From assembly GCF_030010215.1 (NCBI RefSeq), contig NZ_JASCRR010000006.1, positions 62,001 through 126,000 of the forward strand: a DNA stretch of 64,000 bases, given 5' to 3'. Below the pieces are notes generated by a model. That model saw only the letters and a list, made by a program, of their open reading frames with translations. It ran no database searches and had not been told where the DNA came from. Of the stretch, positions 1 to 9,924 are shown piece after piece. Source of the stretch: Tianweitania sp. UT-5YL-CI-8. GTDB lineage: Bacteria > Pseudomonadota > Alphaproteobacteria > Rhizobiales > Rhizobiaceae. Numbering within the stretch: the first letter of the stretch is position 1; each line of letters starts with the position of its first letter. The position numbers and the translations under genes are program-made.

Positions 1-1041
1 GACAAGACCGGCCAGATCAACACGCTTCTGGGCAAGAACCCGCTGCTGTTCGACACCTATCTGTCGGGCGCCATCGAGGTCGACGTCGATTGCCTGTGCG
101 ATTCGGCCCAAGGGGGTAATTCCACCTTCGTCTCGGGCATCATGGAGCATATCGAGGAAGCCGGCATCCATTCCGGCGACTCGGCCTGCTCGCTGCCGGT
201 CCACTCGCTGTCCGACGAGATTGTCGACGAGCTGGAGCGCCAGACGGCGGCCATGGCGCGCGCACTCAAAGTCGGCGGGCTGATGAACGTGCAATACGCT
301 ATCAAGGACGGCCAGATCTACGTGCTCGAGGTCAACCCGCGCGCCTCGCGCACCGTGCCCTTCGTCGCCAAGACCATCGGCAGCCCCATCGCCAAGATCG
401 CCGCCCGCATCATGGCCGGCGAGACGCTGGACGAGGCTTTCGCCCATTACGGCCCGAAACCCGACCCGCGCAATCCCGGCCACATCGCCGTCAAGGAAGC
501 GGTGTTCCCGTTTGCGAAATTCCCCGGCGTCGACATCCTGCTCGGGCCGGAAATGAAGTCCACCGGCGAGGTCATGGGGCTCGACACCAACTACGCGCTC
601 GCCTTCGCCAAGAGCCAGCTCGGCGCCGGCGTCGACCTGCCGCGTTCGGGCACCTTGTTCGTCTCGGTGCGCGACGAGGACAAGGCGGGCATCCTGCCGG
701 CGGTCCGCCGCCTTGCCGGCGAAGGGTTCCGCGTGCTCGCCACCGGCGGCACCGCGCGCTTCCTGCGCGACAATGGCGTCGAGGCCGAAAAGATCAACAA
801 GATGCTGGAAGGCCGCCCGCATATCGAGGACGCCATCCGCAACCGGCAGGTGCAGATCGTCTTCAACACCACCGATGGCCAGAAGGCGCTGTCGGACTCA
901 AAATCGCTGCGCCGCGCCACGCTGATGCAGCGCGTGCCCTACTACACCACGCTGTCGGGCGCCGCCGCCGTCGCCGAAGCCATCACCGCGCTCCGCGCCG
1001 GCAGCCTCGAAGTCCGCCCTCTGCAGGAGTACTTTGTCTAG
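1..1041 (+). CDS. carB: Carbamoyl-phosphate synthase large subunit, C-terminal part (5' truncated by window)
   Basis: This is the last 346 codons of the large subunit, which makes carbamoyl phosphate from bicarbonate, glutamine-derived ammonia and two ATP for pyrimidine and arginine synthesis. The frame is open from base 1. It shows the end of the second ATP-grasp unit, with the metal-binding [12 protein letters not shown] stretch near position 330-365, and then the allosteric MGS-like domain ([12 protein letters not shown] onward, from about 645). The protein ends LQEYFV before TAG. Family members exceed 1,000 residues, so about two thirds lie upstream of the window. Identification is secure. 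Confidence 0.97.
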   Translation, partial: DKTGQINTLLGKNPLLFDTYLSGAIEVDVDCLCDSAQGGNSTFVSGIMEHIEEAGIHSGDSACSLPVHSLSDEIVDELERQTAAMARALKVGGLMNVQYAIKDGQIYVLEVNPRASRTVPFVAKTIGSPIAKIAARIMAGETLDEAFAHYGPKPDPRNPGHIAVKEAVFPFAKFPGVDILLGPEMKSTGEVMGLDTNYALAFAKSQLGAGVDLPRSGTLFVSVRDEDKAGILPAVRRLAGEGFRVLATGGTARFLRDNGVEAEKINKMLEGRPHIEDAIRNRQVQIVFNTTDGQKALSDSKSLRRATLMQRVPYYTTLSGAAAVAEAITALRAGSLEVRPLQEYFV

Positions 1042-1044
1042 TGC

Positions 1045-1460
1045 GACGCCCTACCTCCCCCTTGTGGGGGTGAGGAGTGGTCCGCATAGCGGACGAACGC
1101 CCGGAGCGCAAGCGCAGGGCCGGGTCCGGCAGGGCAGAGGGGGGTGCCGTAGAACGCGCCCATCGACCATCCTTCGAAGGCAAGTCCGGCGGGGCGCTGG
1201 TCGCCCTCCTCTCCCCTCGGGGGTCCGCAGGACGGGTCGAGACACGCTGCTCGGCCCCGGTCGGTCGCCGAGCGAAGCGGAGGCGGGGTGAGGGGGCCAA
1301 CAACCCTGCAACCCGTTGCTTATCACGTCAAACAACACCGCGCCCGTCCGCCGGAAGACAAGCTTGGCGGGGCGCTGGCCGCGCTCCTCTCCCCCGGGGG
1401 AGAGGGTCGCCGAGCGAAGCGGAGGCGGGGTGAGGGGGTGCAGCAACCGGTTTTCCGTTG
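1045..1460. repeat. Rhizobial intergenic repeat block with direct repeats
   Basis: The gap after carB (1042-1610) holds no credible gene. It is made of GC-rich palindromic pieces such as CTCCCCCTTGTGGGGGTGAG at 1050. A 34-base unit beginning GGTCGCCGAGCGAAGCGG occurs at 1263-1296 and again at 1405-1438, 142 bases apart, each followed by a similar CAACA-containing tail. Long open frames here are by-products of high GC. Such repeats are common between rhizobial genes. Confidence 0.75.
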
Positions 1461-1610
1461 TTTACCATTCCAAACAACCACGGTTGGCCCCCGGGGAATA
1501 GTGCTTCAACCGCCCTCCCCGCGCAAATAAACCCGCGACTTTCCCGAACACCCCCTTTTCGGTCGTCTTGAGGGCGGCTAGATTTCCTTCATCCATTGGG
1601 GGATTTGGGA

Positions 1611-1979
1611 ATGATTTTGAAATCGTTGCGGCCGGCATTCGTCTCGATGCTGGCGGGAATACTCGTTGCCGCCGTGCCTCTCGCGGCATCGGCGGAATCG
1701 CTTGCCGGCAAGGTCGGCGACCGGCGCTATCCCGCGCAATTCGGCCAGACAAAAGGCCCCTGTCAGCAGGCCTACAAGCAATATGTCGCGGCTTCCGGCC
1801 ACTCCGCCTATGCGCAGACGCATATCAACTACGACGCCGAAGCCTTCTTCTGCGGCAGCTTCTACAACGCCCCGACGCAGAAAGCCGCCGAGGAACGCGC
1901 CCTCGCCGACTGCAACTCGGTCTTCACCAAATACAAGGTCAAAACCGCCGGCCGCTGCACGGTCTATGCTTCGAAGTGA
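1611..1979 (+). CDS. Small secreted cysteine-containing protein, DUF4189-like
   Basis: This encodes about 122 residues. The N-terminus (MILKSLRPAF, a hydrophobic stretch, then AASA) is a typical Sec signal peptide, so the mature part should be periplasmic. The mature part has four cysteines (CQQAY, FFCGS, ADCNS, GRCTV), and the pattern AEERALADCN...AGRCTVYA recalls DUF4189-type repeats, which is a weak match. I chose ATG 1611, just behind a G-rich stretch, because it gives a clean signal peptide. An in-frame TTG at 1596 is the alternative. The function is unknown. Confidence 0.65.
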   Translation: MILKSLRPAFVSMLAGILVAAVPLAASAESLAGKVGDRRYPAQFGQTKGPCQQAYKQYVAASGHSAYAQTHINYDAEAFFCGSFYNAPTQKAAEERALADCNSVFTKYKVKTAGRCTVYASK

Positions 1980-2023
1980 GGTCGCCAACGGATCGGGAAA
2001 AAGAAACCGCCACTAAAGCGTTA

Positions 2024-3220
2024 CTACTCGACTGGTACGGGCCCGATGTTGCCGCGAGCGTCCTTTCGCCAAACATAGAGCGTCACATCGGGTTCGATCC
2101 GATCTCCTAGACCGTCAAACGTCAACATACCTAAGACGGTACGAATCGGTATTCCCGACCTAATTTTTCCGGCGACTGCTTTAGGTTCGGAGGTTCCTGC
2201 GAGTTCAATCCCTTTGGCTATCACCTGTACGGCGGCATAAGCCTTCAAGGTGTATGCCTCCGGTTCAAAGCCCTGGTCCCGCAATGTCTTGACTACGGAC
2301 CAGGCACTGGAACCTAATCGGTCATCTTTAGAGAATGCCATCAGGGTTCCCTCTGCCGCCGACCCTGCAAGTTCCGTGAAATCGTAGGTGTAGATGCCGT
2401 CGCCGGCCACAAACTGCGGCTTGAAACCTGCCTTATGGGATTGCTGCACCAATCGACCCATATCCTCGCCAAGCCCACCAAAGAAAACGACTTCAATGCC
2501 GTTTTTCTTCATCCGATTGATGATGCTTGAAAAATTGGTTTGTCCGGGTTTGACGATAGCCGCGAAGCCATCGTCTGCATTTGACGCCTTTAACGCCGAT
2601 TCTGCTTTTTCGACGAAACCGGTCCCATAACCCGTGCCGTCGTATAGAAAAGCCACGGCCTTGCCGTTAAATTTTTCCGCGATGTATTTACCTAGAATGG
2701 TCCCTTGAACATCATCTCTTCCGGAGGTGCGATGAGTATTCCAAAGATTTCTGGCTAGAAATGGAGCTTCGATAAAGCGGGGGTCTCGTTCCGTAAAAGA
2801 CGGATTTGTAGAAGCAGGGCTAACCATCAACACACCTCCTTTCGCGTATATTTCGGAGGCGTAGATAGACGGGCCTGAATTATAGTGGCCAATAACGAAC
2901 TGCGTTCCCTTTTTAGTTAGTCTACGCGCCACAACCTCGGCTTGTTTGGGATCGCCACGGTCGTTCACGACCTCAAGTTCGATTTTGCGGCCGTTGATGC
3001 CTCCTTTTGCGTTGAGGTGTTCGACCCCTAGTGCCGCCCCGCGTCGCATCTGCTCTCCCATTGGGGCCATGGAGCCGGTCATAGGGCCGGCAACCGCCAT
3101 CTTGATGATGTTGTCGTCAGCGGTCGCGTTACTGGCCATCATACACAATATGACCAACATCATCGCAGGCTGGAAACCAACCCACTTCATCAATTTCAAA
3201 GAATGACCGAGAAACGTCAC
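2024..3220 (-). CDS. Branched-chain-amino-acid-type ABC transporter substrate-binding protein (orphan)
   Basis: This is a 398-residue periplasmic binding protein of the LivJ/Peripla_BP_6 type. It has an N-terminal signal peptide (hydrophobic residues about 14-32, ending NATADD), then IIKMAVAGPMTGSMAPMGEQ and AALGVEHLNAKGGINGRKIEL, the usual start of this fold. Conserved core parts include VSPASTNPSFTERDP and FFGGLGEDMGRLV. No permease or ATPase gene lies beside it. Its base composition is clearly more AT-rich than the flanking genes, which suggests acquisition. The ligand cannot be told; some family members bind amides, amino acids or aromatic acids. Confidence 0.85.
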   Translation of the reverse strand: MTFLGHSLKLMKWVGFQPAMMLVILCMMASNATADDNIIKMAVAGPMTGSMAPMGEQMRRGAALGVEHLNAKGGINGRKIELEVVNDRGDPKQAEVVARRLTKKGTQFVIGHYNSGPSIYASEIYAKGGVLMVSPASTNPSFTERDPRFIEAPFLARNLWNTHRTSGRDDVQGTILGKYIAEKFNGKAVAFLYDGTGYGTGFVEKAESALKASNADDGFAAIVKPGQTNFSSIINRMKKNGIEVVFFGGLGEDMGRLVQQSHKAGFKPQFVAGDGIYTYDFTELAGSAAEGTLMAFSKDDRLGSSAWSVVKTLRDQGFEPEAYTLKAYAAVQVIAKGIELAGTSEPKAVAGKIRSGIPIRTVLGMLTFDGLGDRIEPDVTLYVWRKDARGNIGPVPVE

Positions 3221-3591
3221 GTTTTGCCCCTAATTCTTCACCAGCCCACGTAACACTATATTAGTTGTAGTATTGCTCAAGCAGTACTTTCGGGGTTTGG
3301 GGGATAAATCGTTACCCACTAAGCGACTAAATTTGCGAGACAGCTCCTGCATTATTGATGGTCTGGTCGATGCGTGGATAAAATTCAGCCCTATCCATGC
3401 TAACGGTTGATCCTTGCGCCTCTCAAAACGTGTCACGCCATTTTGCTCACCGCTCCAGAACCTGCCGCATAATCCGCTCCCGTCCTCGCGGGAACACAGG
3501 ACGTTAACTGAATGAACGGGGAGGATTGCGGAGTCCGTGCTTTCGCCATTACACTTGACCGACTTTACCGCCCTGCCGCAGCGCACCTTCA

Positions 3592-3804
3592 GCGCCGACG
3601 TCCCTTCTCCCCCTGCGGGAGAAGGTGGCCGAGCCGAGCGCAGCGACAGCGAGGTCGGATGAGGGGTGCTGGACGGAGTGAGAGGCTGCCTATGCGCGCG
3701 CCAACCGAGCTGCCCCTTCCTCCCAATAGCCTCGTTTCTTCCAGCACCCCTCATCCGCCCCTTCGGGGCCCCTTCTCCCGCAAGGGGAGAAGGGGACGTC
3801 GGCG
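3592..3804. repeat. MITE-like inverted repeat pair
   Basis: The gap 3221-3815 has no supported gene. It holds two arms in opposite orientation. The left arm (3592-3673) begins CGCCGACGTCCCTTCTCC and ends GGATGAGGGGTGCTGGA. The right arm (3740-3804) is its reverse: the 17-base inner end matches exactly, and the outer end matches with one base difference. Inside the left arm is a smaller hairpin, CCTTCTCCC/GGGAGAAGG. The unit is repeated at 4364-4609. The transposase-free, palindromic form is like a miniature element. Confidence 0.75.
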
Positions 3805-3815
3805 ATGCCGGCGCG

Positions 3816-4187
3816 TTACCGCCAAGGCTGTAAATTCCTGTCTCGTACGAATGCGAGGATGGTATCGCAGACCGAGTTCATCTCCCGCAGCACCTCGTCG
3901 TTCCAGAACCGCAGAACGCGAAACCCTTGGGCTTGCAGGTCTGCGGAACGCCGGCGGTCGTGATCGGACATCGCGTGCTGGGAGCCGTCGATCTCAATAA
4001 TCAGCATCGCGTCGGTGCAAAGAAAATCGGCGACGTATCGCCCGACCGGAACCTGCCGCCGCACTTTAATGCCGTTCAGCCGCCGCCCGCGCAATTCCTG
4101 CCACAACCTCTCCTCGGCTTCGGTCATGTCGCGCCGCAGCGCCTTGGCAAACTGGCGCTTTTCAGGCGGAACAGGCTGATGCGGCAT
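3816..4187 (-). CDS. DUF559 domain protein (Vsr-like endonuclease fold)
   Basis: This encodes 123 residues, the usual length for a stand-alone DUF559 protein. Family marks are clear: MTEAEERLWQELR, then KVRRQVPVGRYVADFLC, then the acidic core LIIEIDGSQH, and the C-terminal GFRVLRFWNDEVL. The D (in VADF), E and D residues fit the PD-(D/E)XK-type active site shared with Vsr mismatch endonucleases. The natural target is unknown. It lies between two copies of the MITE-like repeat, which fits a mobile strip. Start is ATG at 4187. Confidence 0.85.
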   Translation of the reverse strand: MPHQPVPPEKRQFAKALRRDMTEAEERLWQELRGRRLNGIKVRRQVPVGRYVADFLCTDAMLIIEIDGSQHAMSDHDRRRSADLQAQGFRVLRFWNDEVLREMNSVCDTILAFVRDRNLQPWR

Positions 4188-4363
4188 AATGGGATTTTAT
4201 CGCCGCTTTTTCATAAGGAAAGAGGCTGAAACCGCACCTCTCCTTTTCCCCCTGCGGGGTGAAGAGCGGTCGACGAAGTCGATCAATCGACAACGATTTG
4301 TCGATTGAAGCGATGAACGCCCGGAGCCCCGGCGTAGGGCAAGTGGCCGAAGAGGGACGGATG

Positions 4364-4609
4364 AGCGCCGACGCCCCCTTCTCCCCCTGCGGGAGAAGGT
4401 GGCCGAGCCGAGCGCAGCGACAGCGAGGTCGGATGAGGGGTGTTGGAAGAAACGGGGCGGCGAAAGAGCTTGATGAAATCGAACGCCTGGCGCACGCGAT
4501 ACGCAGCCTCCCGCTCCGCCCATCACCCCTCATCCGTCGCCTGATCTCGTCCTTGCTGCGCAAGTCCGAGGGCGACACCTTCTCCCGCAAGGGGAGAAGG
4601 CCTGGCGCT
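4364..4609. repeat. Second copy of the MITE-like inverted repeat pair
   Basis: The gap 4188-4685 holds this repeat and no supported gene. Its left arm (4364-4447) is identical to the first copy over about 67 bases, from CCCTTCTCCCCC to GGATGAGGGGTG. The right arm (4521-4609) is inverted and more diverged, keeping CACCCCTCATCC and a CCTTCTCCCGC...GGGGAGAAGG hairpin. Confidence 0.7.
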
Positions 4610-4685
4610 CAATCGCATAAGTTTATCCACACTCTCCGCACCCGCCTTACACTCCAACCGCCTTGAGACAGGAAAGGAGGCGGCG

Positions 4686-5453
4686 ATGGATTGGGCAGGG
4701 GCGATCGACAAGCATCAGGCAGCACTCAAGCGCCTGCTCGTCTTGCTCGTCGCCATGGCCGGTATGACTGTTGTAGCGGTCGAAAGCCTGGGTTCCACCG
4801 GCACAGATGTTGGCCAAAAGACCCTGCCGCGCCATCTGCATCGCGCCATACTTCGGCTGCTGCGTCCCGCCGAAGCGGCCGCAAGACGGCTGATCATCCT
4901 CGCCGCGCGCGGCATGAGTGTGCCGCAGCAGCGCCCGCCCTCAGGCAAACCGCAGCAACATTCCGCCTTCCTCCGCACACCCGGCGGCACCGGCATCCTT
5001 TTGCCAAAATCGGCCATGCCGCCGCGCCCCGCACCTCAATCCATGGCGCTGCCGCTGCTCGACCCCTTGCGCCTGCCCCGGCGCAAGCCGTCGCGGCCGA
5101 CTGTCGTGCCGCGCATTCGCAGCTTCGGAATCGATTCTAGTTTCGGGGCGCCCTCGCCTATCCCGGCCCGCCCGACGCCGCTGCCTGACGATCCGCTCAA
5201 TGCCAATCGCCTGCGGCTCAGGCTGGCAGCCCTTGGCCGCGCGCTCGACGACCTGCCGCGCCAGGCCCGGCGCTTCGTGCGCTGGCGGCAGCGTCGGCGG
5301 CGCGGCGCTTTTCATCGCCTGTCGCCGCTGCGCGGCGGACCGCCGCCGGGCCTTCGACCGCCCGGCTCACGCCATGCCCGCGAGGTCGACAAGACCCTCG
5401 ACGATGTGCACGGGCTGGCGCTGTGGACTTTGGAGCACCCCGACAGCTCATGA
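4686..5453 (+). CDS. Hypothetical protein with one N-terminal membrane segment
   Basis: This encodes 255 residues. An N-terminal stretch (ALKRLLVLLVAMAGMTVVAVESL, about residues 13-36) is one membrane anchor, and the rest is rich in proline and arginine. The ATG follows a good ribosome-binding sequence (AAAGGAGG at 4674-4681). Its position, strong ribosome-binding site and patterned N-terminus favour a real gene, although the arginine-rich C-terminal half resembles what high-GC DNA gives by chance. I do not recognise a family. Confidence 0.55.
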   Translation: MDWAGAIDKHQAALKRLLVLLVAMAGMTVVAVESLGSTGTDVGQKTLPRHLHRAILRLLRPAEAAARRLIILAARGMSVPQQRPPSGKPQQHSAFLRTPGGTGILLPKSAMPPRPAPQSMALPLLDPLRLPRRKPSRPTVVPRIRSFGIDSSFGAPSPIPARPTPLPDDPLNANRLRLRLAALGRALDDLPRQARRFVRWRQRRRRGAFHRLSPLRGGPPPGLRPPGSRHAREVDKTLDDVHGLALWTLEHPDSS

Positions 5454-5639
5454 CCGGCCGGCCTTGCGACAGAACAACTTTGTACGCTGCCCCGCAGCCA
5501 CGCTTGCGCGCGCCAAAACTGTTGGCCGATTTTGCGCATGCGGATCATTTTGTCAGCAGCGTTTCGCAAGCAATGGACAAAGCAGGCGGGTGCGGAGCAA
5601 GAGGCTCAGCGGCTCACAACTTGGCTCCCCTGACCACGC

Positions 5640-5730
5640 CGACATCCCTCATCCCGAGGTGCGAGCCTGCACGACGCTGCGAATCAAAGCCAAATCCTCA
5701 CACGGCGAGCCTCGAAGGATGCACCCAAAA
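5640..5730. repeat. Palindromic intergenic repeat
   Basis: The gap 5454-5785 contains CCTCATCCCGAGGTGCGAGC (5647) and, about 50 bases later, GAGCCTCGAAGGATGC (5707). This is the two-armed palindrome often seen between genes in rhizobia and Bradyrhizobium. Apart from the terminator at 5738 I see nothing else in this gap. Confidence 0.55.
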
Positions 5731-5759
5731 TGCAACAAGCCCCGGATTGCTCCGGGGCT
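5731..5759 (-). terminator. Probable terminator of aatA
   Basis: The perfect stem AGCCCCGGA/TCCGGGGCT (5738-5746 with 5751-5759) with a 4-base loop lies 27 bases past the aatA stop. Read on the minus strand it is followed by TGTTGCATTTT, a modest U-tract. Confidence 0.6.
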
Positions 5760-5785
5760 CAGCAAGGCCGAAACGGCTAAAAACA

Positions 5786-7018
<1,233 letters not shown>

Positions 7019-7171
7019 TTAAAAAACGCGCGCGCCTCCATAGCCGCTTATAGGGCCGAATCGCAAGCCGTTCAGGCTGGTTTTCGGGCTTGCCGGCGCA
7101 ATAGAATGTATCGATTGGCGCCATCGGCATCGTCCGATGTTAACGCTGAATAAAACTCTCTGTGTCATGAT

Positions 7172-8116
7172 ATGCTCAGCATCGCATTCAGCCCCGGAGT
7201 GGAACGGACCGTGTCGCGCAATACCGCGCTCGCCCATATCATCCGGCAGGATGACGGGTCCTCAGTTGGCGTGTGGGGCGAATACGTTCTGCACAGCGCC
7301 TTCCAGCCGATTTTTGCCTTCAAGGACGACCGCCTCGCGGTGATCGCCTTCGAGGGGCTGATGCGGCCCTTCCATGGCGAAGAGGCGCTGTCGCCTTACG
7401 AATTCCTGCAGCGCATCGCGCCTCGCGACCGTCTCGACATCGAGACGCTGACGCGCAACCTGCATCTCGTCAACGCAGCCGCCTTCCTGCCGGTCGAGGC
7501 CGACATCTTCGTCAATTTCAACCCGGCGCTGTTCACCAACCAGATCGTCGTCGAACAAGCCATGCATGACATGCGCTCCGTGCTTGAGATCGCCGGCATC
7601 GCGCCTGCGCGGCTGGTCTGCGAGGTCACCGAACAGAAGTCGGGCTCCCGCGAAGCGCTGCGCCAGCTTGTCGAGGCCCTGCGCAAGAGGGGCTTCCGCA
7701 TCGCGGTCGACGATTACGGCTCGGACGAATCCGACATGAACCGCATCCGTGAGTTGCGGCCCGACATCATCAAGTTCGACGGCCGCTGGATCAACCGGCT
7801 GATGGATTCGTCCGCGGGCTACGGCCTGTTGACCACACTGGTCACCAATTTTGAGGCTAAGGGCATCCGGACCGTCTTCGAGGGCATCGAGCAGGGCTGG
7901 CAGATCGAACTGACAGAGAAGGCCGGCGTTTCGATGATGCAGGGCTTTGCACTCGCCCGCCCGCAGATCGTGCCGGATGTCTTCGACACCGAGAGAGCCA
8001 AGCAACGAACCGCGGACGCAAATCCGTCAAAACCGAAAACAGCCCCAGAGGACGCAGAACCCGGACCTGTGGAAGGCGCGAAAAGGGACCGCCCAGAACC
8101 ATCCGACGGAGAGTAG
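7172..8116 (+). CDS. EAL-domain protein (c-di-GMP phosphodiesterase-like, no GGDEF)
   Basis: This is a 314-residue stand-alone EAL domain. Most catalytic positions are kept: E61 in EGLMRP (Gly replaces Ala of EAL), N115, E151/E154, D180-D181 in VDDYGS, K201 in IKFDG, E237 in FEGIE and Q257 in MQGFA. Activity on cyclic di-GMP is therefore possible, though DDYG for DDFG and FEGIE for AEGVE are atypical. A charged, proline-rich tail (about 268-314) follows the domain. ATG 7172 is listed; GTG 7211 after GGAGTGGAACGGACC is an equally good start. No sensor or membrane segment is present. Confidence 0.85.
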   Translation: MLSIAFSPGVERTVSRNTALAHIIRQDDGSSVGVWGEYVLHSAFQPIFAFKDDRLAVIAFEGLMRPFHGEEALSPYEFLQRIAPRDRLDIETLTRNLHLVNAAAFLPVEADIFVNFNPALFTNQIVVEQAMHDMRSVLEIAGIAPARLVCEVTEQKSGSREALRQLVEALRKRGFRIAVDDYGSDESDMNRIRELRPDIIKFDGRWINRLMDSSAGYGLLTTLVTNFEAKGIRTVFEGIEQGWQIELTEKAGVSMMQGFALARPQIVPDVFDTERAKQRTADANPSKPKTAPEDAEPGPVEGAKRDRPEPSDGE

Positions 8117-8209
8117 ATCACTTTCGCTGATGGATCGATGCAAAACAAATCGTTGGATCGCTGTCCGCCTGCGCGCGATAAAGCTGGCGCAGAAAAGGAG
8201 CGACCGGCG

Positions 8210-8824
8210 ATGATGACGCTTTATGGGATGATCGACAGCGGCAACTGCTACAAGCCGCGCCTGGCGATGGCCAAGCTGGGCATCCCCTTCCACAATGTGG
8301 AAGTCAATTCGCGTGACGGCTCGACGCGATCGGCCGAATTCACCGCCAAGAATCCCAATGCCATGGTGCCGCTGCTTGAGCTTGAGGACGGCCGCTTCAT
8401 CGCTGAATCCAATGCCATGCTGCTGTTTCTCGCAGAGGGCACGCCGCTTCTGCCCCAGGACAAATATGCGCGCGCGCTGGCTTATCAGTGGATGTTCTTC
8501 GAGCAGTACAGCCACGAACCCTATATCGCGGTGCGCCGCGCTTTGCTGACCTTTCCCAACCGGGCCAAGGACGCCACGCCCGACCGGCTCGCCGCCACGC
8601 TGGAGCGCGGCAACAAAGCGCTGGGCGTGATGGACAAGCATCTCACAGCCAACGACTTCTTTGCGGGAGATGAATTCAGCGTCGCCGACATCGCACTCTA
8701 TGCTTACACGCATGTGGCTGATGAAGGCGGTTTCGAGTTGCAGCCCTATCCGGCTGTTGCGGCGTGGCTGAAGCGCGTGGAGCACCATCCCGGCCATGTG
8801 CCAATGGATTGGTTGCCCTCGTAG
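8210..8824 (+). CDS. Glutathione S-transferase family protein
   Basis: This encodes 204 residues. The N-terminal thioredoxin-like half reads LYGMIDSGNCYKPRLAMAKLGIPF, with the glutathione-binding VPLLELEDGRFIAESNAML at about 55-73. The all-helical C-terminal half carries FSVADIALYAYTHVAD. I chose ATG 8210 because AAAAGGAG lies 8 bases before it; a longer in-frame reading from 8138 has no such site. The substrate is unknown, and the family conjugates glutathione to electrophiles or reduces disulfides in the cytoplasm. Confidence 0.9.
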   Translation: MMTLYGMIDSGNCYKPRLAMAKLGIPFHNVEVNSRDGSTRSAEFTAKNPNAMVPLLELEDGRFIAESNAMLLFLAEGTPLLPQDKYARALAYQWMFFEQYSHEPYIAVRRALLTFPNRAKDATPDRLAATLERGNKALGVMDKHLTANDFFAGDEFSVADIALYAYTHVADEGGFELQPYPAVAAWLKRVEHHPGHVPMDWLPS

Positions 8825-8915
8825 TTCGGCACCATCAGCCGAACTTCAGGCAGCCAGAGTCTTGTCGCCTGCTCATTCCGCAGGAGTGATTCCGCCGTAG
8901 AAGTGATTCCGGGCA

Positions 8916-8943
8916 ACAAAAAAGGCGGGACAGATCCCGCCTT
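8916..8943 (-). terminator. Strong intrinsic terminator, minus strand
   Basis: The stem AAGGCGGGA/TCCCGCCTT (8922-8930 with 8935-8943) is followed on the minus strand by a run of T (plus-strand A's from 8918). It points away from the GST gene and serves transcripts from the cspA side, about 160 bases past the cspA stop. Another GC-rich hairpin lies nearer cspA (about 9066-9096). Confidence 0.75.
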
Positions 8944-9103
8944 CCGTGGCTTGGTAGCCTGATAAAGAGGTTTCAGACAAAGGCCCACGGCAATCCGCCG
9001 CATCGTCCTTCAGTCCTCAAGCTCCAGCGCGCTCAACACGCAGCTGCCAGTACATCCGTGACTCGCCGCGCGCCTGGGACCTTCGTCCGGCGCGCGCTCG
9101 AAA

Positions 9104-9316
9104 TCAGGCTGCCTTGCTCAGAGAACCAGCAGAGGACTTGCCGGTGCGGCGGTCCTGCTCGATCTCGAAATTGATCTTCTGGCCTTCGACCAGATTCGAC
9201 ATGCCTGCGCGCTCGACTGCGGAGATGTGAACGAACACATCTGCACCGCCTGCGTCAGGCTGAATGAAACCAAATCCCTTGGTGGCGTTGAACCACTTAA
9301 CAGTTCCGGTTGCCAT
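9104..9316 (-). CDS. cspA: Cold-shock protein (CspA family)
   Basis: This is a 70-residue single cold-shock domain that binds single-stranded RNA and DNA. Both RNA-binding motifs are present: KGFGFI (residues 13-18) and VFVHI (27-31). Compared with the two cold-shock proteins at 37.5-38.2 kb it has a different C-terminal half ([20 protein letters not shown]). The gap to the next gene upstream (9317-9591) can hold a long leader, as is usual for csp genes. AAGGAAAA precedes the ATG on the minus strand. Confidence 0.93.
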   Translation of the reverse strand: MATGTVKWFNATKGFGFIQPDAGGADVFVHISAVERAGMSNLVEGQKINFEIEQDRRTGKSSAGSLSKAA

Positions 9317-9591
9317 GATAGTTTTCCTTTGTATCTAAGCGCTGACTCCAGCCAGGGCCTTACCCAACTGATGGTATCGAAATTTTGGAGATAGTCGTCA
9401 GCAAACGGGAAAACCGCAGGCCCGGATCAATCGGCCAAATATCAACGCCGTGGATATAATGCAAATAACGCCACAACACAAGAGACTTTGGTGCTCGTCT
9501 TGCAAAACAGCCCGAAAAAGTCACCGCGAAGGGGCAACAAAAACCTCGCAACGGTGTTATGCTCAACGGGTCTAGGTTCCCGGAGGATCCC

Positions 9592-9912
9592 ATGAAAAAA
9601 TTCTTGCTGGCCGCCTGCCTTTGCCTCATCGCCGCGGATGCTCAGGCGATCTCGCGCTATACGTCAACCTCCATGCAGTGCCGACAGATTCAATCCGCCG
9701 TCGTCAATGAAGGCGCTGTCATCCTGCGCTGGAAATCGCCGCAATCGGGCGTGCAACGCTACGACCGATATGTCCTTGCTGACCAATATTGCGCACCTGG
9801 TATGGAGGCGACGCGCGCCTTCGTTCCAAGTGCCGACCGCCCCTCCTGCCCCGTCTACAATTGCAAGATGAAAATCCGCAGCGACGACTTCTTTGTCTTT
9901 CCACGGCGCTGA
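9592..9912 (+). CDS. Small secreted protein of a rhizobial conserved type
   Basis: This encodes 106 residues with a signal peptide (MKKFLLAACLCLIAADAQA) directly behind an excellent ribosome-binding site (CGGAGGATCCC). The mature part, ISRYTSTSMQCRQIQSAVVNEGAVILRW...YDRYVLADQYC...CPVYNC, has four cysteines and resembles short secreted proteins I have seen in rhizobial genomes. It is probably periplasmic and disulfide-bonded. The function is unknown. Confidence 0.75.
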   Translation: MKKFLLAACLCLIAADAQAISRYTSTSMQCRQIQSAVVNEGAVILRWKSPQSGVQRYDRYVLADQYCAPGMEATRAFVPSADRPSCPVYNCKMKIRSDDFFVFPRR

Positions 9913-9924
9913 GCGATTACGTCC

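Noticed and set aside
1034-1530. Several overlapping Arg/Gly/Pro-rich frames after carB
   Set aside because: They follow the GC-rich repeats and lack any protein pattern.
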